Shown here: piece by piece, positions 38,039 to 45,985 of the stretch
Layout: the number at the start of each line of letters is the position of its first letter
Position numbering within the stretch: the stretch's first letter is position 1
Origin: Pseudomonadales bacterium
Lineage (GTDB): Bacteria; Pseudomonadota; Gammaproteobacteria; Pseudomonadales; UBA7239
Direction of reading: 5' to 3'
Length of the DNA: 64,000 nt
Assembly: GCA_028280345.1 (NCBI GenBank)
Contig: JANQLY010000021.1
Location: 62,001 to 126,000, forward strand
Position numbers and translations under genes: made by a program
Notes under the pieces: generated by a model
Database searches by the model: none
Told to the model about the DNA's origin: nothing
The model's input: the letters and a program-made list of their open reading frames with translations, nothing else

Positions 38039-38061
38039 TAATGTAACACCTTGTTTCATTA
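38039..38061. promoter_or_regulatory. Palindromic operator in the tetR/SDR divergent promoter
   Basis: TAATG-TA-ACA-CCT-TGT-TT-CATTA, the same 16 symmetric positions as the site at 37270-37292. It sits 25 bases before the tetR start and 44 bases before the SDR start, fitting autoregulation and co-regulation. Confidence 0.75.
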
Positions 38062-38104
38062 ATTAAATCGCGTTAACGTGTCGTTTTTTTGTGGGCGTGT
38101 ACCT

Positions 38105-38869
38105 ATGAGCAAAGTGGCTGTTATTACCGGGGCGAGCGAGGGACTTGGCAGGGTGTTTGCGCAGCAGCTGGCGCAAGCGGGTTATCACACAATCAATATT
38201 GCCCGTAATCAGGCGCGCCTTGAAGAGCTGGTTGCCGAGCTCGGCGCACAACATCGCTATCATGTGGCTGATCTGGCTCAGGATGAGGGTGTGGAATCCT
38301 GTATCAAGTTGCTGGCGGAAAGCCATGTCGATCTGTTTGTAAACAATGCTGGCTTCAGTCGCTTTGGTATTTTTCGTGAAGCGGAGATTGAAAACGAACT
38401 GAAGATTCTGCAGGTGAACTGCCATGCGGTGTTGCGCCTATCCCATGCGTTTTTGCAGCAGGCACGGCAAGGTGATGCATTGATTAACTTATCATCAATC
38501 ACAGACATGCTGATTACGCCGATTCAGCCAACCTACTGTGCCACCAAGTCGTTTATCGCCTCGTTTTCCCGTTCACTGTGGTTCCAGGAAAGAAAACGCG
38601 GGGTGTATGTGCAGGCTCTGCTACCAGGTATTACAAAAACACAGTTTATTGAGCGTTCCAGTGACCTCGAAGGTTTCAAACTTTCATTACTCAATGCGAT
38701 CTCGCACAGCCCGGAAGCGGTAGTGTCTGCTTCGTTAAGTGCGGCAAAGCGGCGCAGCGGGCCAGTTGTGATTCCGGGCTTAAGCAATAAGCTGATTGCG
38801 TTGTTGTTGCGTCTGTTGCCAAATAAATGGATTGTCTGGATGCTGGGCAAAGTCGGAGACCTGGCGTAA
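38105..38869 (+). CDS. Short-chain dehydrogenase, 3-ketoacyl/17-beta-HSD-type
   Basis: 254 residues from ATG 38105 (frame open from 38078). GASEGLGRVFAQQLAQAG (cofactor), NNAGFSRFG, NLSSITD, and the catalytic YCATKSF. The tail (LLRLLPNKWIVWMLGKVGDLA) is amphipathic and suggests membrane association, as in the DltE/17-beta-HSD12-like group acting on acyl or steroid ketones. Divergent from tetR with the shared operator upstream. Confidence 0.88.
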   Translation: MSKVAVITGASEGLGRVFAQQLAQAGYHTINIARNQARLEELVAELGAQHRYHVADLAQDEGVESCIKLLAESHVDLFVNNAGFSRFGIFREAEIENELKILQVNCHAVLRLSHAFLQQARQGDALINLSSITDMLITPIQPTYCATKSFIASFSRSLWFQERKRGVYVQALLPGITKTQFIERSSDLEGFKLSLLNAISHSPEAVVSASLSAAKRRSGPVVIPGLSNKLIALLLRLLPNKWIVWMLGKVGDLA

Positions 38870-38947
38870 ATAGCAGTTACTTACTAGTTGATTGTTTGCG
38901 TATCATAGTTTCTTTTTAGAGTACTTGGTTTGGCAAGGAAAGAGACA

Positions 38948-39898
38948 ATGGCATCATCAGATCATATCAATACACTGCCTCCCGCGCCGCAACGTCCGGT
39001 GCCTGCGTTGCAGTGCTACCTCACCTATATAGTTAGTATCGCTGTGGGCATTGTCAGTTGGGTCTGGTTGGCCAACACCATGCCGGAATATGATCCGTTT
39101 ATGCAGGGGCTGATCGTTACAACGATCTGCACCTTTGTTGTGTGGATTTTCTCCATGATCAATGACAACTCGTCTCTCTATGACCCTTACTGGGTTATAG
39201 CGCCGCCGTTTTTTGTACTGGGTATTATTGCCAGTGCAGATGCCGGTCTGGCTGACTGGCACATACGGGACACATTGATTTTGTTGTGTTTTGTGGTGTG
39301 GGCAACACGCTACCATGTGTTGCTGTTTTGGGAAGGCTGGACAACCGGGTTGCATATCGAGGATTGGCGCTACGAAGGTATGCGCAGTGCACCAGTGCCG
39401 TACTGGTTAAACTCCCTCATTGGTATGCACTATTTTCCCACCTATCTCGTGTATTTTGCGTTTGCTCCGGCAGCGCTGGTATTAATGACGGCATCGACGG
39501 AGCAGCCAGCGTTAAATATCTGGGACGCGCTGGGTGTGATGGGTGCAGTTGGTGCTGCGTCCATTCAATGGTTTGCGGATAAGCAGAACAAGGAATACCG
39601 ACAATCACAGGACTATCGTGATGGCGGTGCGATTCAAACCGGTCTGTGGGCATGGTCGCGGCACCCGAACTATTTTGGTGAGGTGCTGTTCTGGGTGTCG
39701 ATGATTCCGTTTGCGGTGGCGGCAGGTTTGTATGAAGATCACAAGCTGTTGGTGTTGAGTGGCCCGATTGCAATGGCAGTATTCTTCCGTTTTAGCTCAT
39801 GGCTTATGGATGTGCGCTCGTTGGAAAGGCGCCCGGGTTATGAAAAGGTCATGACCGAAGTCAGTGCGATGGTGCCATGGTTTCCTAAAAAACGTTAG
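38948..39898 (+). CDS. DUF1295 membrane reductase (steroid 5-alpha-reductase-like)
   Basis: 316 residues from ATG 38948 (AAGGAAAGAGAC upstream); the longer start is TTG 38930. About seven helices. The conserved C-terminal signature is present: GLWAWSRHPNYFGEVLFW, then RRPGYEKVM. DUF1295 is related to steroid 5-alpha reductases, sterol reductases and isoprenylcysteine methyltransferases. The QSQDYRDGGAIQTG loop precedes. It follows the SDR gene by 78 bases on the same strand, so a two-step reduction of one lipid is conceivable. Confidence 0.85.
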   Translation: MASSDHINTLPPAPQRPVPALQCYLTYIVSIAVGIVSWVWLANTMPEYDPFMQGLIVTTICTFVVWIFSMINDNSSLYDPYWVIAPPFFVLGIIASADAGLADWHIRDTLILLCFVVWATRYHVLLFWEGWTTGLHIEDWRYEGMRSAPVPYWLNSLIGMHYFPTYLVYFAFAPAALVLMTASTEQPALNIWDALGVMGAVGAASIQWFADKQNKEYRQSQDYRDGGAIQTGLWAWSRHPNYFGEVLFWVSMIPFAVAAGLYEDHKLLVLSGPIAMAVFFRFSSWLMDVRSLERRPGYEKVMTEVSAMVPWFPKKR

Positions 39899-39922
39899 CA
39901 GCGACAAAGAGACAACCAGCTA

Positions 39923-40627
39923 ATGACAATGCAGCTAATAGAAACCACCCTGCGTGAATCTTTTGCGGATGGTCGATTATCAAAACAGGAGAAAAGTGAG
40001 CTGACGAGCGTGTTGGCTGATGTTGCAGACGACCATGAGTTGCTTAACTTTGCCCGCAACAAGGCGTTTGATATTGTTTGTGAGCAGGAAGGGCAGGAAA
40101 ATTATCATGCAGCAATAAAATGGCTGGAAAAAGTTATCAGGGCGATAGATAGCGTGAGGGTACAGGATGTGTTGCCGAGCCGAGTCTGCTTTAGTCCCGG
40201 TAGCGAGTGCCGCGACAATATTATCGGTTTGATTCGCAGTGCCAAATCAAACATCGATATTTGTGTGTTTACCATTTCCGATGATCGTATCAGCAAGGAA
40301 ATTGCACAGGCATTCCATCGTGATATTCAGGTGCGCGTTATTACGGATAACGATAAAGTCTATGATCGCGGCAGTGATATACATTATCTCGCAGAGCTGG
40401 GTGTTCCCGTGCGTGTGGATATCAGTTCCAGTCATATGCATCACAAATTTGCGATCTTTGACCGTCGCACATTAGTCAATGGCAGCTTTAACTGGACGCG
40501 TAGTGCCTCACAATACAATGAGGAAAATATTGTGATCAGTTACGAAGCTGAGCTGCTTACCCGGTTTGCCAACCTGTTTTCAGATATGTGGGGTTCTGAT
40601 CAGCTTGAAGAGGTGCAAGCACTGTAG
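39923..40627 (+). CDS. Phospholipase D-like protein with one HKD motif
   Basis: 234 residues. N-terminal helical part (about 1-85, acidic and similar to TerB-like helices: LRESFADGRLSKQEKSEL), then a PLD domain: SAKSNIDICVFTISDD and the HKD motif HHKFAIFDRRTLVNGSFNWT. A single HKD means a dimer is needed for catalysis, as in Nuc-type nucleases and mitoPLD. It could cleave nucleic acid or lipid phosphodiester bonds. Starts 24 bases after the DUF1295 gene. Confidence 0.85.
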   Translation: MTMQLIETTLRESFADGRLSKQEKSELTSVLADVADDHELLNFARNKAFDIVCEQEGQENYHAAIKWLEKVIRAIDSVRVQDVLPSRVCFSPGSECRDNIIGLIRSAKSNIDICVFTISDDRISKEIAQAFHRDIQVRVITDNDKVYDRGSDIHYLAELGVPVRVDISSSHMHHKFAIFDRRTLVNGSFNWTRSASQYNEENIVISYEAELLTRFANLFSDMWGSDQLEEVQAL

Positions 40628-40770
40628 TGGGCCGTATAAAGTTGCTTGGCAGTGGTGATAGTGGCTTGAAATTGTTTCCCTGAATCTTTGGCATCACTCT
40701 TTTTCTTTTTCAGTAAAAATATTGAATTCCTGCGGAGTGATTGTTTGCTGTGACCTCGTTAAACCAGATG

Positions 40771-40872
40771 GTTGGCATAGCGGGCGTAATTCTTCATAAT
40801 GCGCTTTCCTTATATCGCCAGGTGTTCGAGTGATACGGGACTTTTCACTGTATAACAATCAATAGGTCTGGA
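40771..40872 (+). promoter_or_regulatory. Duplicated promoter/leader region, copy A
   Basis: About 100 bases before paralog 2 match 43853-43959 before paralog 3. Shared blocks include GTTGGCATAG, TTCTTCATAAT, CCTTATATCGCCAG, GAGTGATACGG, TTTCACT and CAATAGGTCTGG. Conservation across the untranslated region implies a shared promoter and ribosome site. The remainder of 40628-40770 contains nothing I can name. Confidence 0.75.
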
Positions 40873-43089
40873 ATGATGAAAAAATATGTTTTATTGCTTA
40901 TCCTGCTGGTGTTTCCTTTGTGGGTGTCTGCGACACCGGTTGGCCCAATGAGTTATCAGGGCAGGTTGTTGAACAATCAGGGAGTGCCTGTTACTGGCTC
41001 CTATAATTTCACTGTGCGCATCTATGATGACCTGGTTTCCGGTACGCTGGTCTATGAGGAGGTACACAGTAATGTCACGGTCAATGATGGCGTGTATTCG
41101 TTTCGCGTAGGTACCCAGACGCCACAAACCGGTAGCTGGGATCTGAATTTGTGGCAAAACAATATTAATGACTTGTATCTGGAGTTACAGGTTGGAGGCG
41201 AAACATTAAGCCCGCGCACTGAATTAACCTCTGCACCGCATGCGTTTACTGCAACGCTGGCTTTAGGTGCAGAGTCTTTGGGTGGAAGAAGTGCGGCGGA
41301 GTACGACAATATTCTCGAAGGACTGTGTGTTGCCAATAATGGTAAATGGCTGGCATTGGCAGAAGTCTGTGCCGGTGGTGCTGTGGATTTGAGTGGTGAG
41401 TTGTGGTCCGACCTTGATCCCGATAATAACTACAGTGGGGTGGTGTTTAGTAATGCTAACCTCTCTAATGTAGATTTTACCGGGGTGAATTTTAGCGGTG
41501 CGACATTCACCAATGTGGATATAACAAATGCCAACTTTACCAATGCTGTATTTACTGATGCAGTTTGGGATGGTGTGACATTCTCTACTGCGCCGAATAT
41601 TACAGGAGCAAACTTGACCAATGCTACCTTGCTCAATATGGATTTAACTGATCTTGATCTTTCGACGGCCTCTGCTGCAAGTGGTTTGGCGGCGGCCGAG
41701 CTTTCCGCCTGCCCTTCATCTGCCAGCAGATATCCGAATCTGGATTGGGGGTGTGTGACGTATACCAATGATGGAGCACAACAGGCTCTGATTGGCCCGT
41801 ATGTGAATCTGTCAGCCAATTCGCCAGCGATTGTGCAGAGAAAAGGGCTGTCCTATTTGAGTATTAACAACTTCGATGCGGGCTTGCTAACGAATGCTGA
41901 TTTTAATAGTGCGGCAGTGAGTGCAACGTTTACCGGCAGAAATTTGACCTCGGCAAACTTTAGCAGCAGTCAGTTGGATGATTCTGGCTTTTCCAGCAGC
42001 ACAGTTTCTCTGGCGGATTTCAGTAATGCAGAAATCAAGTGGACGGAGTTCTCCCAGCTGGAAGCACAAAATTCAACATTTACCAATGTGACGGTGGAAA
42101 ATGCCAGTTTTGTGAGCCCTTCATTTAATGCGCCGGGTTTTGAAGATAGTCAGTTCCTGTTTGTTCTGTTTGACAAGATCAATAACGGCTATGGCTTGAG
42201 TGACGGTCAGCCGTCGAATATGGATTTTGATAATGCCAAGCTCTATGAAGTGGTGTTTCTGGACTCTGTGTTGCATGGTGCAACTTTTTCCAATGCAGTT
42301 TTAACTAATGTAGATTTTACGCGCATTGCTAATGATAGTTCAAATGGCAACTTTAAATTGGATGGGGCAAAGCTACAGGACGTAACCTTTGACACGTTAA
42401 CTAGCGGAAATCCAATAATGGATTTGACGAATGCGAAATTACAGGATGTGGAGTTTGAGGGCTGGAATTTTTACTTTGGTTCACTGATAAGCGGAGCGGA
42501 ACTTGATGGGGTGAGTTTTAAGAATCTGATTATGTATGCTGATTTGTCGATTACCTCGACTGATGTGACCTATCCGGCTTCAGCGAAGCCGTTGGTATTC
42601 GAGAATGTGAACTTTTGGGGTAAGTTTGATTTAAGTAATGTCAGTGTGCCTAAAGGATCTGTATTTGACGGTATTACTTCATTGGGCAGCTCTTCCATAA
42701 CAGTGATTGGTGATACGGTTACTCTGGATGAGGTAAGCTTCAGGGAAGCGTATTTGGCTTATGTGACGTTTACGAACAATACGATGTACGGCGTTGATTT
42801 TACGGGAAGTACTTTTCAGGATGGAGACTTTAGTGGCTCCCTGATTGTCGGAGCAAACTTTACCAATGCCAAGCTTTGGGATGCTGATTTCTCAAATACG
42901 GATTTGAGATCCAACTATGACTATATTTTTAGTTTTAATGGCGCTGACTTGAGTGGTGTAGATTTTACTGGTGCCACCTTTGGTGGGCCTTTGCCATTTG
43001 ATTGGGATGGCGCCACTTGCCCGGACGGTTTTGTCGTTATTGATAGCGCTACTGAGAGTTGCCAGGATGGTCATTTGGTGGCTCCCTGA
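40873..43089 (+). CDS. Secreted pentapeptide-repeat protein (paralog 2 of 3)
   Basis: 738 residues. Signal peptide MMKKYVLLLILLVFPLWVSA, then the same beta domain as paralog 1 (TPVGPMSYQGRLLNNQG to PRTELTSAPHAFTATL), the LCVANNGKWLALAEVC Cys pair, first pentapeptide block (NLSNVDFTGVNFSGATFTNV), a SACPSSAS...DWGC linker and IGPYVNLSA, and a long second block to near the end, finishing DGATCPDGFVVID...CQDG. The repeats form a right-handed quadrilateral beta-helix. The last block is longer than in the paralogs. Outer surface or secreted; no catalytic motif. Confidence 0.87.
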   Translation: MMKKYVLLLILLVFPLWVSATPVGPMSYQGRLLNNQGVPVTGSYNFTVRIYDDLVSGTLVYEEVHSNVTVNDGVYSFRVGTQTPQTGSWDLNLWQNNINDLYLELQVGGETLSPRTELTSAPHAFTATLALGAESLGGRSAAEYDNILEGLCVANNGKWLALAEVCAGGAVDLSGELWSDLDPDNNYSGVVFSNANLSNVDFTGVNFSGATFTNVDITNANFTNAVFTDAVWDGVTFSTAPNITGANLTNATLLNMDLTDLDLSTASAASGLAAAELSACPSSASRYPNLDWGCVTYTNDGAQQALIGPYVNLSANSPAIVQRKGLSYLSINNFDAGLLTNADFNSAAVSATFTGRNLTSANFSSSQLDDSGFSSSTVSLADFSNAEIKWTEFSQLEAQNSTFTNVTVENASFVSPSFNAPGFEDSQFLFVLFDKINNGYGLSDGQPSNMDFDNAKLYEVVFLDSVLHGATFSNAVLTNVDFTRIANDSSNGNFKLDGAKLQDVTFDTLTSGNPIMDLTNAKLQDVEFEGWNFYFGSLISGAELDGVSFKNLIMYADLSITSTDVTYPASAKPLVFENVNFWGKFDLSNVSVPKGSVFDGITSLGSSSITVIGDTVTLDEVSFREAYLAYVTFTNNTMYGVDFTGSTFQDGDFSGSLIVGANFTNAKLWDADFSNTDLRSNYDYIFSFNGADLSGVDFTGATFGGPLPFDWDGATCPDGFVVIDSATESCQDGHLVAP

Positions 43090-43139
43090 GTTGAGGGGAT
43101 AATTAACAGGAGCTAACAGAGTTTCAATGCTTTCAGCGC

Positions 43140-43742
43140 TTACTGTAGCAGGTAGGCGCTAATGATATTCGTCAATTCTTCAATAACTGCCTGTTTCTCA
43201 AACTTCTCTTCAGGCATCACCACTATTCTGAATTGAAAGCCCAGTACAATGTTGGTCAGGGTATAGGTGATAAGCCGTGGATCTCTGCCTGAAAAGGTTA
43301 TCTTTGTGTTATGGGAAAAGTCGCTGGCGATATTGCCGATCTTTTTTTTGCTTTCTCTAAGGTCTATCTGGTGCAGTTCATCGGGGAAATGTGTAAATAC
43401 CAGTTTGATAATGTCGCGGTGATTGTGAGCAAACTCTACACCGGCAGTGACCAGTGCTCGTAGGATGGAGCGGGCATCAGTGTCTTTCTGTTGCGCATTT
43501 TCAGCAACCTGTTCCAGAGCGTTATCAAGCTCTCTATCAAGATAGGCAATAAATACCGCTTCCTTGCAGGAAAAATAATCATAAAAAGTGCCTATGCTTA
43601 CATCAGCTTCAAGCGCAATTTTGGCAGCCGTTGATTTTTTGAAGCCGAACTCCCTGAGGATGCCTGGGCAGGCATCCAGTATGGCGTGAAACTTTTGCCG
43701 GGAGCGCTGCTGTTTGGGGTGGTTGATAACAATAGATTTCAT
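43140..43742 (-). CDS. TetR-family regulator between two pentapeptide genes
   Basis: 200 residues. Helix-turn-helix near 15-60 (FGFKKSTAAKIALEADVSIGTFYDYFSCKEAVFIAYL), C-terminal ligand domain ending ISAYLLQ. Convergent with paralog 2 and divergent from paralog 3, so it could regulate the latter. It contributes no obvious palindrome matching the 23-bp operators of the other TetR. Confidence 0.88.
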   Translation of the reverse strand: MKSIVINHPKQQRSRQKFHAILDACPGILREFGFKKSTAAKIALEADVSIGTFYDYFSCKEAVFIAYLDRELDNALEQVAENAQQKDTDARSILRALVTAGVEFAHNHRDIIKLVFTHFPDELHQIDLRESKKKIGNIASDFSHNTKITFSGRDPRLITYTLTNIVLGFQFRIVVMPEEKFEKQAVIEELTNIISAYLLQ

Positions 43743-43852
43743 GGTTTGTCTGCATATGACCCAAAAATATCCTAACAGGAATACTGCCTGGCGGGGCTCC
43801 TGTTTGTTTATTTATATAAAAATCAAGGAATTAGTGGGGTTGGATTAAGGTA

Positions 43853-43959
43853 GTTGGCATAGTAGGTGTTATTCTTCATAATTGGTGCCTTCCTTATATC
43901 GCCAGATGTTTGAGTGATACGGAGCTTTCACTATATAACTAACAATCAATAGGTCTGGA
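43853..43959 (+). promoter_or_regulatory. Duplicated promoter/leader region, copy B
   Basis: Matches 40771-40872 with a few short indels (see that entry) and ends at the ATG of paralog 3. The adjoining tetR promoter lies upstream (43743-43852) and is not duplicated. Confidence 0.75.
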
Positions 43960-45720
43960 ATGATGAAAAAAATTGCTCTGCTGTTTGCCCTGATGATATT
44001 TCCCCTGCTGTTATCTGCGACACCGGTTGGTCCAATGAGTTATCAGGGCAGATTGCTGAACGATCAGGGAGTGCCTGTCACAGGTTCCTATAACTTTACT
44101 GTGCGCATTTATGATGATCCGGTTGCCGGTGCGCTGGTTTATGAAGAAGTACACAGTAATGTCACGGTCAATGATGGCGTGTATTCATTTCGTGTAGGCA
44201 CCCAGACACCGCAAACCGGCAGCTGGGATCTGGATTTGTGGCAAAACAACATTAATGATTTGTATCTGGAGTTACATGTTGGAGCCGAAACATTAAGTCC
44301 TCGTACTGAGTTAACTTCCTCTCCTCATGCCTTTACGTCAACGTTGGCTTTGGCGGCTGATACGCTCGGTGGCAAAACAGCGGCGGAGTACGACAATATC
44401 CTTGAGGGTGTATGTGTGGCAAGCAAGGGAAAGTGGCTGGATTTGGTAGATCAATGCCTGGGTGCCAGTTCTTCTTTTCCGGGGCCTTCCGTCTCCAGCT
44501 GGAGTACATTGTCCAGTGACAGCGATTTTTCCAATCTGGATCTAAGCAATGCAGATATCAGTGGTATTTCATTTATGGGTGCAGATTTATCAGGTAGTAC
44601 CTTCTACCAGACCACTTATAGAGTATCCGGCATTGCACATGCGGACATTGGCAATACTTACTGGGATGGGGCTGTCGCCACAGATAGTTCGGCATATTTA
44701 ATTCAAACCAGTCAATTTAATATTAAAGGCGCAAGCTTTAAAAATATGGACATGTCAAAATGGCATTTTCAACTAAGTGGCGGAGGATCCGCACATCAAG
44801 GTATGTCTGCTGCTTACCTGAGTGCCTGCCCGGTGTTAACGCCAATCCACGGTTGGGAGTGTCGCTTGATGCGTAGTGGTGGCAGTGAATATTTTCTTGT
44901 TGGTACCGGGGCGAACCTTTCCAATACTTCGGCGCTCAGCATAGCGGGCTTTAATGGCAGTGTTCTCGATATTGATAATGATGCACTGGATAATATTTAT
45001 CTTGGTGGTGCATCATTTGCAGGTAGTACAATTGTTGCCAATCTCTCTGGAAGTAGTTTGTATCAGGCAGATATGAGTTATTCGGTGATTAGAAATGCCC
45101 ACTTTACATCTGGAACTTCTTTCACGGGCACTAATTTGACGGGTGCGCATATTGAGCAATCGATATTTGAAACCGGCTCATCCATCGGTGCGAACTTTCA
45201 GGGCGCAAGACTCAATAATGTTCAGTTTCTCGATGATGTTGTGCTGGCTGATTTTACCAATGCGTATTTAAGAGAGGTGTATTTTGATTTTTTGTCAGTG
45301 TGTGATTTCACATCGGCAACGTTGGAAGATGTTCATATTGATAGCATGCGTAGTACCAGTGCGTCTCCTTACTATACGACGTTTGATAAAACCCGTATTT
45401 ATGGCTTATTTCAGGTGGATGATCACTACGGAGGTTATCCGAATTTTGATCATTTGATCTATCAGGATCTTGAATTTATCGGGGCCACATTGTCAGGTAA
45501 TTTCTCGGGTGTCACATTTACCAATTCTGTCAGTTTCAAGCATGTTGTGCTGGATGATCTGAATTTAAATAATGCTGTGATTCCTTTGGTGGATACAACC
45601 GCACCGCATAATGATTTGTCTACTGTGACCTGGGGGGCAGTGAGATGCCCGGATGGCACTGTGGTAAGTGGTGGTACCGGAGCCAATTCCTGCGATTATC
45701 TATTACGTATGACACCATAG
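43960..45720 (+). CDS. Secreted pentapeptide-repeat protein (paralog 3 of 3)
   Basis: 586 residues. Signal peptide and beta domain are almost identical to paralog 2 for the first 130 or so residues (TPVGPMSYQGRLLNDQG), then CVASKGKWLDLVDQCLG as in paralog 1. First pentapeptide block (NLDLSNADISGISFMGADL), linker SACPVLTP...GWECRLM with LVGTGANLSN, second block (NLTGAHIEQSIF, NFQGARLNNVQFL). Ends VTWGAVRCPDGTVV...CDYLL. It is the shortest paralog; the shared 5' end and different 3' end suggest duplication followed by divergence or recombination. Confidence 0.87.
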   Translation: MMKKIALLFALMIFPLLLSATPVGPMSYQGRLLNDQGVPVTGSYNFTVRIYDDPVAGALVYEEVHSNVTVNDGVYSFRVGTQTPQTGSWDLDLWQNNINDLYLELHVGAETLSPRTELTSSPHAFTSTLALAADTLGGKTAAEYDNILEGVCVASKGKWLDLVDQCLGASSSFPGPSVSSWSTLSSDSDFSNLDLSNADISGISFMGADLSGSTFYQTTYRVSGIAHADIGNTYWDGAVATDSSAYLIQTSQFNIKGASFKNMDMSKWHFQLSGGGSAHQGMSAAYLSACPVLTPIHGWECRLMRSGGSEYFLVGTGANLSNTSALSIAGFNGSVLDIDNDALDNIYLGGASFAGSTIVANLSGSSLYQADMSYSVIRNAHFTSGTSFTGTNLTGAHIEQSIFETGSSIGANFQGARLNNVQFLDDVVLADFTNAYLREVYFDFLSVCDFTSATLEDVHIDSMRSTSASPYYTTFDKTRIYGLFQVDDHYGGYPNFDHLIYQDLEFIGATLSGNFSGVTFTNSVSFKHVVLDDLNLNNAVIPLVDTTAPHNDLSTVTWGAVRCPDGTVVSGGTGANSCDYLLRMTP

Positions 45721-45923
45721 TTGTTGACTATGCAGCCTAATGTGCGCAGAGCTTCTGATAACTTTTTTGCTAAAAATAGTCTGGTGTAGAATGATTGCTT
45801 AAAAAATTAATAAGCAAAATAAAAATTATCCATAAATATTATTCGGTGATTATATAAATTTTCCGGATAAACCCTGGCTTTAACATCTCTTAATTTCTGC
45901 TTAATGCTTCAGGCCTATAAAGC

Positions 45924-45961
45924 TCACTGCCACATCTTGGCAGTGAACAATTTTTTATTTT
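45924..45961 (+). terminator. Hairpin plus T-tract
   Basis: TCACTGCCA, a 5-base loop, TGGCAGTGA, then ACAATTTTTTATTTT. A 9-bp stem with a T run, 204 bases past paralog 3 and 25 bases before the next gene. Either a late terminator for paralog 3 or an attenuator of the gene at 45986. The rest of the gap (45721-45923) is AT-rich and otherwise empty. Confidence 0.65.
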
Positions 45962-45985
45962 CCATAAATCTGAGGGGATACTACC

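Noticed and set aside
38015-38059. Fifteen-codon N-terminal extension of the tetR gene
   Set aside because: It is encoded by the palindromic operator at 38039-38061 and has no ribosome site, so it is untranslated DNA.
40628-40770. Possible RNA gene upstream of paralog 2
   Set aside because: No cloverleaf or strong conserved stem was visible, and this stretch is not part of the duplicated leader.
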